Positions 30,353-39,293 of a DNA stretch of 64,000 bases are shown here, one piece after another. The stretch's first letter is position 1; each line of letters begins with the position of its first letter. The position numbers and the translations under genes are program-made. Source of the DNA: Emiliania huxleyi CCMP1516 (taxonomy: Eukaryota; Haptophyta; Isochrysidales; Noelaerhabdaceae); NCBI RefSeq assembly GCF_000372725.1, contig NW_005198244.1:1801841-1865840 (forward strand). The letters run 5' to 3'. The notes under the pieces are model-generated. The model worked only from the letters and a program-made list of their open reading frames with translations. It did not search any database and was not told the DNA's origin.

Positions 30353-30534
30353 GGGTTCCAACTTTTTCCGGGGTATGGTACTCGAAACGTACTCTCACGG
30401 CCCAAAGGGTGGGGGGGTATGGTCCTGACCGCCTGCTGCCTAGGGAGGCTGGGTCTGTCAGCAGGCGGGGGGGTATGGTCTCGAGGTGGGTTGCGTGAGC
30501 CTACCATACCATACCCCGCAAAAAGTCCGAACCC
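30353..30534 (+). mobile_element. MITE with about 28-bp TIRs
   Basis: A 182-bp unit opening GGGTTCCAACTTTTTCCGGG and closing with the near-complement (CCCCGCAAAAAGTCCGAACC). Internal blocks match the partial copy at 24604-24735. A single end of the family lies at 39211-39239. No coding capacity; superfamily not determined because no clear target duplication is visible. Confidence 0.85.
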
Positions 30535-30582
30535 TGGCGCACACACAGGTACACCAAAAAAGAACTTTCTTAGCCGCGCACC

Positions 30583-30965
30583 ACACTAGGCACGGGTTTG
30601 TGCTGGCGGCGTGCCGTCTCCCATCCCTCCCTTGGGTTGTAGTCTGTTTTCTAAAAAAAAAAAACTAGGCACGGTGCAACTTTGTCCTATACGAGAGGGG
30701 AATCCCTGGATTTTTCATTTCTCACCCTGCCTAGCACCCTACTACTACTATAGGTCGATACTATAGGGGGTGTGGGGGTGGGGGTGAACCCTGCCCAGCC
30801 CCCCTCAGTGTCGCGATGCGATCCCCACTCCCGCACTCCCTTGACTCCCGTTGGTTCCCCTGTGTCCCTGATCGTCCTTCCAAAATCCTGCTCGTGCAGG
30901 TGGGGACCCTGTCCTCGTCCCATCCCTCGTTTGGGTCTTGTCTGTTTTCTTTCTTTCTTTCACTA
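30583..30965 (+). repeat. Two dispersed repeat family A copies and simple DNA
   Basis: Partial copies at 30583-30650 and 30925-30965 carry TCCCATCCCTCCCTTGGGTT and CCCATCCCTCGTTTGGGT with TTTCTTTCTTTC ends. Between them lies a stretch with no gene. Confidence 0.6.
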
Positions 30966-31007
30966 GCCACTAGGCAGGACTAGGCACAGGACTGGCGCGC
31001 ACTGGCA

Positions 31008-31990
31008 CTATTCCACTAACACACACAGGTACACCAAAAAGAATTTTGGGCACCTAAAGCGGAGAGCGAAAAAAACAAAAGGCACAACGGTCTCTGAGCT
31101 GTCAGACTGTTGTCGGCCGACTACTGTCAGACCAGGGCTCAGCACGGTCTCGCGCGCCGCGGGCAATACACGTCTTGCCTGGAGCGGCGCGGCTGCCTTT
31201 CGTGTCAAGCACTGGAGATGCGCACGGCTGCCCAAAGTCGCCTTCGAACTCCTCGCGGTCGCGCTTGCGCGCCGCGCCGTCCTGGCCGTAAGAGCCGAGA
31301 GCCTGATGTTGGCCCGCTCCAGCCACAGGATCAGGCCGGGGCGGCAGCGCTTGTAGGCGAGAGCCGCACTCACCGCCTCGTACCAGCGCATCTTTGCGGG
31401 CGTGCGACGGAGGACGGTGTGGTGACGGAGGAGGGAAAGGCGTCGTCGGCGATCTCGGCGGTGGTTGGCACGATGACGCGGGGCAGGGAGGAGCGGTAGA
31501 ATGCTGCCACGCCAATGGAGGCGATTCCAGCGGGGAGTTTGACGGCGGTGAGAGAGGAGCAGCCGTAAAAGGCGCGCGCGCCAATGGAGGTGAGGCCGGC
31601 GGGGAGGGTCACTGAGGTGAGGGCGCGGCAGCGGAAGAAGGCGCCGTTGCCAATGAAGGCGAGGTGGGCAGGGAAGCCGATGCAGGTTAGGGAGCACTTG
31701 CCGAAGGCAAAATCGCCGATACGCGTGAGGCCGGTGGGGAGGGCGATGGAGGTTAGCGAGGTGCAGCCACCAAAAGCATTGTCACCAATGGAAATGAGGC
31801 TGCGTGGACAGGCGACAGAGACGAGCGCAGTACATTGCTGAACGCCTTGACCCTTGTCCGGCAGGTGTTTCATGCCGTTGGGCAGCACCGCGTGCCCGTC
31901 AGCGATGACGACCGTCCAGCCGCCCACCTCCCCAGATGTTTCGGCGGAGTCTGCGCGCCGCGAGTGGGAGGTCGCCAAGCGACTCAGCAT
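31008..31990 (-). CDS. BspA-like leucine-rich repeat protein
   Basis: ATG at 31990. From residue about 40, five LRR_5 repeats of about 23 residues run to 31440, each of the form LxSIxLPxGLxxIGxxAFxGC. Such proteins are surface or secreted adhesion-type repeats and are highly expanded in several protists. The LRR frame closes at 31370. A better C-terminus (RWYEAVSAALAYKRCRPGLI) lies in another frame from about 31385 downward and could be joined by a short GC-AG intron of about 50 nt. That model would end at 31008, which may be too far, since the last 60 bases overlap a repeat. No signal peptide is obvious. Confidence 0.55.
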
Positions 31991-32165
31991 GGTCGAATGA
32001 TGGCACGAAAATTCTTTTTCTGTTGCCCGCCAAAAGAAAGCCAATTCCTGACCTGGGCCCTCGGGGAGGCCTGCGGGCGGCCTTCTCTCGAGGTCTCGAG
32101 ATACACGGAGCGGCCAACTTTTTCTGGTGCGCCGTTCTCGGTTTGACATCCAGGGCTCGCACCTA

Positions 32166-32212
32166 AAAAAAAGAAAGAAAGAAAACGGACAACCCAAGGG
32201 AGGGATGGGCTC
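32166..32212 (-). repeat. Dispersed repeat family A fragment
   Basis: A GAAA tract followed by ACAACCCAAGGGAGGGATGG in reverse orientation. The next bases, GCTCGCACCTCAACCTCTCA, also recur at 42010. Confidence 0.65.
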
Positions 32213-32271
32213 GCACCTCAACCTCTCATAGTTTTCTAGAAAATTACTTTTTGCGACCCCTACGTTACATT

Positions 32272-32725
32272 ATGTCGGCCGAGCTGCTCCGGGGCTGGCT
32301 CAACGACGATGTGGGGCTGAGCCGGCAGGTGGGCAGCTTCGAGGACGACCTCGCCAACGGCTACCTTATTGGCGAGCTCCTCCACAGACACGCCGTCATG
32401 ACTGACTCTGCGTTCGGAGGCTTCAAGGACCAGCAGGCAGGGGTCGCGCCGCTGCTGCCTCCCCACCTGGCTGCTCGTTCCTGTCTATCTGCTTGTTGAT
32501 ACCTTAGTGCTGTCACTCACCGACGGCGCGCCCCTCATCTCCCCCGACGACTGCTCCTCTCACGGCTGCAGGCGGCAATCGCAAAGATCCAAAACTTCAG
32601 GCAGGTGCAGCAGGCGCTGGTCGACCTGGGTGTGACATTCGACTCGCGCCTCGCCAACGCGGTGATCACAAAGAAACCGGGCGTCGCCCTGAATCTCATC
32701 TATCAAATCAAGCTTGCAATTAGGG
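32272..32725 (+). pseudogene. SPEF2/CPC1-type flagellar CH domain, truncated
   Basis: Exon 1 (32272-32436) and exon 2 (from 32572) are joined by a GC-AG intron and read MSAELLRGWLNDDVGLSR, FEDDLANGYLIGELL, FRQVQQALVDLGVTF and ITKKPGVALNLIYQIKLAI. This is the calponin-homology domain at the N-terminus of SPEF2/CPC1, a central-pair protein of motile flagella. The family is usually over 1000 residues; here host sequence stops after the CH domain, where a Ty1/copia fragment begins at about 32728. Either the gene is broken, or the rest lies on another locus. It implies that the organism has or had flagella. Confidence 0.75.
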
Positions 32726-32727
32726 CC

Positions 32728-33546
32728 TCTACGCCGCCGACCTCGTTACCAAGTTCAGCGCCTATTTCGATCGGTCCCGCTCACGCCGCTTCGACTCGTC
32801 CATGGAAGAGGGGCTCGAACTGTCCGCCGATGATCAGCCCGCCGTTGGATCTGTTGAACACGACGAGATGTCCGAGTTCCGCACTGCCTAAATGCCATCG
32901 TCGGCGGACTACTGTGGCTTGCCAACATGACGCGCGTCGACATTGCTTATTCAGCGTCTCAGCTTGCTCGCTTCATGACCAACCCTGGCCCGTCGCATTT
33001 TAAAGCCGCCATCCGGGTGCTTATCTACGTGCGCGACACAGCTGACCGCGCCCTCGTCATGCAGCCGAACCCCAACCGCAACCTTGAGAGCTACGTCGAT
33101 TCAAACTGGGCAACGAAGTTCTCTTGCTCCGGTAGCATGTTCTTCTTCTACGGATGTCTCTTCCACTGGTTCTCCAAAATGCAGCGATCCGTCACGCTGT
33201 CTAGTGCCGAGGCAGAGTTCTTTGGCGCCATGCTAGCCGCCAAGGAGGTAATTTTCATCCGTGAGCTATCATACTGATCGACCTTGGATTTTCCATCGAC
33301 GGCGCCAGCGTCATCAACTGCGACAGCAAATCCGCCGTCGGCATGGCTTTCGATCCCGTTGCCTTCAAGAAGACCAAGCACATCTTGCGCGCCGCCGAGT
33401 TCCTTCGCGATCTCGTCAGCCGTGGTGTTATCTCTGTCGAACACCTCCCCGGCGTCGTGATGCTCGCCGACCTGCTCACGAAGGCTGCCTCGCGCGCCAT
33501 CTTTACTGGCCTGATCAAGCAGCTTGACGACTTTCATGCCCTCTGA
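32728..33546 (+). mobile_element. Ty1/copia retrotransposon remnant (RT end and RNase H)
   Basis: A broken fossil. The end of the reverse transcriptase region (ADLVTKFSAYF), then copia-type connection and RNase H sequence (DIAYSASQLARFM, SYVDSNWA, SVTLSSAEAEFFG, VMLADLLTKA). The following 100-200 bases may be LTR. At least a few breaks are evident, and it looks moderately old. It sits directly behind the CH-domain exon. Confidence 0.85.
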
Positions 33547-34116
33547 ATTTGTTTGTCCCTCACGCCCCGCACTCGGGCCAGGAGGGGCTGTTCCCGGGCA
33601 TTCACACTATGTTCCTGAGATAATTTGGCGATTATATCCATAAGGGATTTCATCCCTTTTTGGTTTGGAGATCCGTGTTTTGGTTTCGGTTTTGGGTAAA
33701 ACGTATACCACTGACGCGATGCGGCCTCTGCCTAGCTTCCTGCTTCTATGCGCGAGCTACGGCGGGACCGCTATCGAGTAGTTCGAAACCTGGTCGACCC
33801 TTATATTTTTTGTTCACACACCTGAGCGGGCTCAATTTTTGCTCAGATGCTCGCTTAGCGCTTGGTGTGTGTTCGTTTTTCGTCCCGGGATTGTCTTGTG
33901 GGAGAAACACCGCTGAGAGCTTTTTTCTTGCTGTGTCCGCGCGCGGCCGCGGGGCGAGGCGGAGGCTCCAGAGAGAGATCTGCCATTGGTGTGTTTTGAT
34001 GTGTTCTCTCGCGCGCTCTCTCACGTCTGTGTGTGCGTGTCGCCGTGTCCCGATGCGCTGTAGCTATCGATTTTATTTGGCACTGGCCGCTGGCTTACGA
34101 GACACGTACACGTACT
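33547..34116. other. Possible LTR remnant and non-coding DNA
   Basis: Less GC-rich than its surroundings and without a convincing gene. It may include the copia LTR. Nothing else recognised. Confidence 0.4.
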
Positions 34117-34806
34117 CTATGAGTCGGCGGCGTGCCACCCTCCGTCGCGCCATACTCGACCCGAGTGGTCAACGACGCTTGCAAACGCCTCGAGTGGCAG
34201 CAAGCCGTCCACCTCCCGGCCCGGCGTGAGCACCACACGGTTCTGCGAGAGGTAGAACGTTACGCCCATGCGCATCGCTCGGAGCACGTCGACCCACACA
34301 AACACCTCTGCAGACTTGCGCATGCCCGAGATGACGCCCGCCTCGCCGGGCAGGCCCTCGGCGAGGTGGATGTGGTGGCGCGTCATGCGGCTGAGCCCGC
34401 CCGATGAGACGATGGACGACCACGCGCCGTAGTAGGTGCCATGGACGGCCAGCCCCTGCCCGCCTCCGAGCCGCTGCGCCGCCGCTTCGTCGAGACGGTC
34501 GAGCAGCGCCTCCGCTTCCACACCTGTGCTTGTGTGGCCCTGGTTGGCGCGGATGTACGTGACGCCGTCCTCCTCCATCATGCTGAACCGCTGCTTGTCG
34601 TTGGTCTCCACCACCACGCGCACCTGCTCGGCGGTCACGCCCGCGCCGGCGAAGCCATTCGTCGCCAGCAGCTTGTCGAGCGGGACGTAGCCGTCCGGAC
34701 GGAGCACGCCGCTCAGGCCGTTCTCGGCGATGCGGTGGCGCAGTATCGCGGACATCTTCCTCGAGAGCCGCGTCGTCTCGTCATCGCTGCGCTGCTTGCG
34801 ACCCAT
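34117..34806 (-). CDS. TPT1: tRNA 2'-phosphotransferase (Tpt1/KptA)
   Basis: Intronless, 229 aa, full family length. Motifs: SRKMSAILRHR at the N-terminus, DGYVPLDKLL, DKQRFSM, YIRANQGHT, HGTYYGAWSSIVSSGGLSRM, HHIHLAEGLPGEAGVISGMR and NRVVLTPG. Tpt1 removes the 2'-phosphate left at the tRNA splice junction by transferring it to NAD+, giving ADP-ribose 1'',2''-cyclic phosphate. The RNxH-type, H-H and R ligand segments are present. ATG at 34806 (MGRKQRSDDETTRL) fits the family start. A transposon lies 75 bases upstream, in what should be the promoter. Confidence 0.95.
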   Translation of the reverse strand: MGRKQRSDDETTRLSRKMSAILRHRIAENGLSGVLRPDGYVPLDKLLATNGFAGAGVTAEQVRVVVETNDKQRFSMMEEDGVTYIRANQGHTSTGVEAEALLDRLDEAAAQRLGGGQGLAVHGTYYGAWSSIVSSGGLSRMTRHHIHLAEGLPGEAGVISGMRKSAEVFVWVDVLRAMRMGVTFYLSQNRVVLTPGREVDGLLPLEAFASVVDHSGRVWRDGGWHAADS

Positions 34807-34881
34807 GTCGGCCTCTGGTTCTGGACTCGGCTCCTGGCTTCTGCCTGGTCCTGGACTCGGCTCGGAGTGGGTTTAGGTGAT

Positions 34882-35925
34882 GGAGGGCGCCTGGGTCTAA
34901 ATTTAGTGCGGTGTGAAGTGTTTATCTACTGCATCTTTAGCGCACTTTAGCGCAAATTTAGCGCGAATTTAGCGCAACTTTAGTGCAAATTTAGCGCAAA
35001 TTTAGCGCAAATTTAGTGCGACTTTACATCCAGATTTAGCGAGGTTTAGTGCGTCTTTAGTCCAGCCGCGCAGTAGGATCCAGCCGCAGCCCCTCGCTGG
35101 GCCTCCCTCCCCTGTCCCCCTGCAGTCCCCTGCCCACTCGCAAAAGTTCCCCGTCCCGTCCCCAACCGAACGAAGAAAACCCGGTGTATTTGCCATTGCA
35201 CTTAGGAGGAGGTGCATGCCTGGGGCTGGATCCAACATGCTACGAGTACACGCGTATGTAAAGCTGCTTGCGGTGACTACATGGATCATGGCCATTTGGC
35301 CGTTTCTGTCATCGTGGTCTGGATCCTTCATCCTTTGGTTCAACATTGGTTTTGAAATTCCAACACCGACCCTCACCTCTACTCTATTACAGCTGGTGGT
35401 CACGGGCACAGCATGGGTTGTGCGGTCGGAGGTGGTGCTTGCGGTGGCGCATTCAACTGTGCTGGTCCTCCTCTCGGGAATCGGTGCTGTGCCTGTGCTC
35501 AGTCGGGAGATCTTGCTCTGGAGGGCGGCATATCTAGCCTCACTGGGAGCCTGCCTTTGGGTCATGAGGGCAGGGGCCAGGCATCTCCTGTGGTGCATTC
35601 TTGGCAGCCAAGGAGCAAAGCACGCGGCCCTGGCTAGCTGTGGTGTGGCCGGGAAGCCGTGCTAAAGGTGCGTGCCCGCACTAAAGATGCGGGACCCACA
35701 CTAAATGTACTGCAGCTGCCCGCACCTAAAGTGAACTAAATGTGGCGCTAAATTGGAGATAAAACACACTAAATATGTGCTAAATATGTGCTAAATTTGC
35801 ACTAAATTTGCACTAAATTTGCGTTAAAGTCGCACTATATACGCACTCGAACACGCACTAAATAGCGCACTAAACTATCACTAAAGTTCATTCACACGCA
35901 CTAAATTTAGACCCAGGCGCCCTCC
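34882..35925. mobile_element. DNA transposon/MITE with TTTAGCGC subterminal repeats
   Basis: Perfect 28-bp terminal inverted repeats begin GGAGGGCGCCTGGGTCTAAA (34882-34909) and end with the complement (35898-35925). They are flanked by a 6-bp direct duplication GGTGAT (34876-34881 and 35926-35931). About a dozen TTTAGCGCAAA-type units follow each end in opposite orientation. The centre is ordinary GC-rich DNA with a 149-codon hydrophobic frame (35216-35665) that I do not trust as a gene. No transposase. Confidence 0.9.
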
Positions 35926-36035
35926 GGTGATGCGGCCACTCGTGCTGTCCCGTACGAAAGTGTGAACAGGTTGGAGCAGCAGCTCCTGAGCACGGCGCCG
36001 CAGGCGCCTGTTGATAAGTCCAGGTGATAGCCCTG

Positions 36036-36319
36036 GATGGGCAATGCATACGCCTAGTTGGGCCTCAGTCGCCCGACCGCGTCCCGGTGCTCTGCCGTCG
36101 GATTTGTGACTCCGCCGCGCCGCGCCGCGGCCGGGCCCTCCGGAGGCCGAGGATGGCCGTGACGGACCGGGACGAGCTCTTGGAGGTTCAGTGTCAGTGT
36201 ATATATTGTAGAGACCAATCATGTCCACAATATCTCTCAGTCTAGCTAAGCCTTGGGAAGGCGATGCCGGGGCCGTACAGCAGTTTGATGGTGCTTCGCC
36301 GGCGTGCGTCCCGGAGCGG
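36036..36319 (-). repeat. 270-bp dispersed repeat, copy 2
   Basis: Inverted partner of 25968-26236 at roughly 80-90 percent identity by eye. It contains the CAGTGTATATATTGTAGAGA and AATATCTCTCAGTCTAGCTA segments. Confidence 0.75.
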
Positions 36320-36406
36320 TCCCGGACGGTGGGACGGACGGTCCGTGGGAGGAAAACGAGGATCAGCGCCGACGGCGCTCTGATTCGACTTTTAACTTCA
36401 AACAAA

Positions 36407-36446
36407 GACAGTCGCACGCGCCGCAGCTGCGGCGCGTGCGACTGTC
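36407..36446. repeat. 40-bp perfect palindrome
   Basis: GACAGTCGCACGCGCCGCAG is followed at once by its exact complement, with no loop. It lies upstream of the GT8-like gene, about 270 bases before its first ATG. Confidence 0.95.
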
Positions 36447-36714
36447 AGGAGCGGATCCGTCAGTTAGTCGTGTTCACGCCGGCATCGTGATCCTCACAAC
36501 CTGCCCAGACTTTAGGCCACACACAACAGTAGAGGAAGGAGGGCGGCGGTTTTCCCAACAACACTCACAATCGATTTCCACTTACGCAAACGTGGACCGC
36601 GCAGACCCCCTATCCGGCAAGGAGCCTGAACCCTCCACTTGGCGAAAAAACTCCCGCCGGCTTTACGAGTACGGTCGTACTTGGATTTTACAGCAACTAG
36701 GGGCGCACAACAGC

Positions 36715-38427
36715 ATGAGTCAAATCCTCCTCGCCGGCCTGGCTGCGAGCAGCAGCCACATGATTGGCACCGCGCCTCGGCGGAGCCCGCTGCACGTATG
36801 TGTGATGAGCGACAGACTGCTTGCAATCACGGCATTGGTCAAGTCAGTGCACGCATCAAAGAGGCTGGCAACCTCACTCGAATACGTCATCATCACGACC
36901 ATCCCGGAGGCATCTGTGCTCGACGCAATGCCCAGACTGCCAGTGCGTGTTATTGCCTTTGATCATGCGGTGAAGTCGCTGGTTGCTCGAGGCGTTGTCC
37001 CGGTGTGGCTTTGGCAGGAGTGGCAAGACTGGCTGGACTGGCTGCCGAGTGCACGCTGGCGGACCAACGCCTCCTTGCGACCCTTCCCGGCCAGTCGCGA
37101 CCCAAAGCACGCCCACCCCCTCAACCTGCTCCGCCTCTACCTGGCAGAGCTGCCTGCGCTGCAACAGCTCGACAGGCTGCTGCTCCTTGACGACGACGTC
37201 CTCGTCCAGCACGACGTCGCAACGCTTTTCGACACGCCGCTCGCGACGGACACGCTTCTTCAGGCCTCCTGCTCCATGTACCACCTGGCACGCCTCGGAG
37301 ACCGCAGCTGGCTCAATCTGACCTCGGCGACATTGACCTACTCTGCCACGAGCTTTATCGGCGCCATTGGGCCGCAGGCCTACCCTGTATGCCGCAGCGC
37401 GGACGCGAGCGGCCCGTGCGCGCCAGCTGCACTGGAACCGCTCCTGCTCTCCCTCGAGTCGGAGACCAACCGCGCAAGGCCCTCGTCGCTGCGAGAGCAG
37501 TTGGCGTGGAACTTTGGGGTAGCGTTGTTGCCGCTGGACCGCTGGCGCGCACAGGCGCTGGTACGGCGGGTCCAGCGCTGGCTCGAGGCCAACCTAATAC
37601 ACCGCCTGTTCCCGCCAGACTCGCTGGCCAGCGGCCTCGGCATCCCCTACCTGATCTTTGCGGGCAGCGTCGGCTGCTGGAGAGAGGAGGTCGTGCTCGA
37701 CGGGCTCGGGTTTGTAAGCTCAGACGATCTCGAGTCGAGCGGAGTCCAAGACCTGGGCGTCTACATCGCCCTACACTTTGCGGGACCGGACAAGCCGACC
37801 CTAGCAGGATTGGAGCACGGCCAGACGGTGCAGATGCTTGCAGCCAACCACCTCGAGCGCACGACCTCACGGCGCAGGCTGGGAGGCTACTTGGGATACG
37901 GCTATCACGTCTACGGTGGCTATGATCTCCTGGGTGGCGACGGGTATGTCCCACCCGAGACATCTCCGTCGCCCGCCCCGTCGAAGAGCGGCTCTCCACC
38001 CTTCAATCCGCAGCCGCCGCCATCGCCGTCGCCGCCCCGTCCGTCGCTTCAAGGGGTCGAGCCAGCAGTTCCGCCCACTCATCCGCTCGGCCCGTCCGCG
38101 CCGCCGACCGCGCTGCCGCCGTCGCCCCTCAACTCGCCGCCTCTGCCGCCGCGCAACGCGTCTCTGCTGCCGGAGCCACCGCCGCCCAATCCCTGCTCAC
38201 CGCCGCTCTCGACGCCGTGCTCTAGCGGTTGTTACAAGGACCCGGGGCTGTGCGCGGAGACCACGCGCTGGGAGTGCAACCGGTGCGTCGTGGACTGCCA
38301 GTACCCGGGAATCTGCTGGCCCGACCCGGCGGTCTGCGGCGCGGGCACCTATTGGGACTGCTTTGAGAGAAAGTGTCGCGCGGCGGCGCCCTCGCACGGG
38401 CCGTTTTTGTTCTGCCCGACATGCTAA
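36715..38427 (+). CDS. GT8-like glycosyltransferase with Pro-rich linker and Cys-rich tail
   Basis: 570 aa from the first in-frame ATG (36715, MSQILLAGL). The catalytic fold is about 30-380: RLYLAELPALQQLDRLLLLDDDVLVQHD holds the family DxD; a WNFGVALLPLDRW block and the C-terminal LHFAGPDKP match the GT8/GAUT order. GT8 enzymes transfer sugars, often galacturonic acid or glucose, from UDP-sugars in the Golgi. A 100-residue Pro/Ser linker (SPSPPRPS, PPLPPRN), like hydroxyproline-rich wall proteins, leads to a tail with about 12 Cys. The short hydrophobic N-terminus may be a signal anchor. The frame stays open upstream into repeat DNA, so that part was excluded. Confidence 0.8.
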   Translation: MSQILLAGLAASSSHMIGTAPRRSPLHVCVMSDRLLAITALVKSVHASKRLATSLEYVIITTIPEASVLDAMPRLPVRVIAFDHAVKSLVARGVVPVWLWQEWQDWLDWLPSARWRTNASLRPFPASRDPKHAHPLNLLRLYLAELPALQQLDRLLLLDDDVLVQHDVATLFDTPLATDTLLQASCSMYHLARLGDRSWLNLTSATLTYSATSFIGAIGPQAYPVCRSADASGPCAPAALEPLLLSLESETNRARPSSLREQLAWNFGVALLPLDRWRAQALVRRVQRWLEANLIHRLFPPDSLASGLGIPYLIFAGSVGCWREEVVLDGLGFVSSDDLESSGVQDLGVYIALHFAGPDKPTLAGLEHGQTVQMLAANHLERTTSRRRLGGYLGYGYHVYGGYDLLGGDGYVPPETSPSPAPSKSGSPPFNPQPPPSPSPPRPSLQGVEPAVPPTHPLGPSAPPTALPPSPLNSPPLPPRNASLLPEPPPPNPCSPPLSTPCSSGCYKDPGLCAETTRWECNRCVVDCQYPGICWPDPAVCGAGTYWDCFERKCRAAAPSHGPFLFCPTC

Positions 38428-38542
38428 TTCGACCGCGGTGGCGGGCGGAAGGCGGAAACGGCGCCACGCACACAACATGGCAGGCCGCTTTTAGATAAGA
38501 TTTTAGATATGCATCGGCCGCCGGCAATGAGCTGATCCGACT

Positions 38543-39217
38543 TCACCTGAAGAGCTGGTACTTTTTGAGCAATGGCGCCACCTCGCTGCGCGGATAGGGC
38601 TTGAGCGCGATGGCCGTCGGGATGTTCTCCGGCTGCTCCACCCACAGCTTGTGCACTACGCCCTCTGCGCGCAGCTTCTCGGCAAGCGTGAGGAGCTGAG
38701 GCTCGCCCTTGACCTGCGGAGCGGATCGCGGCGGGGGCGGGCGATCGAGAGAGGGCCGTTGCCTCCGGACCGACGTGGCACCTCGGCGCACCTCTTTCGT
38801 CACCTTGTGCATCGACGCGATGTTCTCTGGAGACAAGTATGCTGCCACCGAGGCGTCAGCGCGGTTCTCCCAGATGACAGCGAGCGAGGCGTGGCACGCC
38901 TGCGCGACCACCGAGCCCACCGGCCACTCCATCGTCTTGAGGAGGTCGCGGCGAAGTATGATGAACTGGACGAGCGTGTCCTCGCCGGCTGCGTCGGGCG
39001 TCGGTGAAGCCGCCGCCGCCGCCTCGGCCATGAGGAATCGGCGATGCGATACGGCGCGCGACGCGACGCGTGCGCGAGAGCCCAGCGCCGCGTGCGAGGA
39101 CCAGCACAGTGAAATCAGGATGGAGAGGAGAAGCGTGGTGATAGCAGCTGGGTGATAGGAGGGGGAGGGCCAGCCTCCCGTCTTTTCTTTTTGTTCTTTC
39201 AGTTCGGGTGTTACCAT
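38543..39217 (-). CDS. PTRHD1: PTRHD1-type peptidyl-tRNA hydrolase-like protein
   Basis: Two exons, 39217-38792 and 38713-38543, separated by a 78-nt GT-AG intron that is in frame. The core reads LVQFIILRRDLL, WPVGSVVAQACHASLAVIW, MHKVTKEVKGEPQLLTLAEKL and PTAIALKPYPRSEVAPLLKKY, as in PTRHD1, a Pth2-fold protein. If translation starts at 39217 (MVTPELKEQK) a hydrophobic leader precedes the domain; a second start at 39030 (MAEAAAA) gives the bare domain. The upstream start lies in a MITE terminal repeat fragment. It is divergent to the thioredoxin gene. Confidence 0.85.
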   Translation of the reverse strand: MVTPELKEQKEKTGGWPSPSYHPAAITTLLLSILISLCWSSHAALGSRARVASRAVSHRRFLMAEAAAAASPTPDAAGEDTLVQFIILRRDLLKTMEWPVGSVVAQACHASLAVIWENRADASVAAYLSPENIASMHKVTKEVRRGATSVRRQRPSLDRPPPPRSAPQVKGEPQLLTLAEKLRAEGVVHKLWVEQPENIPTAIALKPYPRSEVAPLLKKYQLFR

Positions 39218-39239
39218 ACCCCGCAAAAAGTTGGAACCC
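39211..39239 (-). repeat. Solo end of the GGGTTCCAACTTTTT MITE
   Basis: TACCATACCCCGCAAAAAGT followed by TGGAACCC is one terminal repeat of the MITE at 30353-30534. It supplies a candidate start codon for PTRHD1 and lies in the shared promoter. Confidence 0.8.
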
Positions 39240-39293
39240 ACTGCGCGCGCTGCAAGGTGTGCGCCCAGCACAAACCTGCCCTACTACCTCGGA
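39218..39293. promoter_or_regulatory. Short bidirectional promoter region
   Basis: Only 76 bases separate the outer start codon of PTRHD1 from that of the thioredoxin gene, so regulatory DNA must be shared or lie within transcribed sequence. No TATA box is seen. Confidence 0.55.

Noticed and set aside
33660-34229. 189-codon forward frame upstream of and overlapping TPT1
   Set aside because: Runs through probable LTR DNA into the antisense of TPT1; composition is not protein-like.
35216-35665. 149-codon hydrophobic frame inside the TIR element
   Set aside because: Overlaps another open frame on the opposite strand, has no domain, and the element otherwise looks non-coding.
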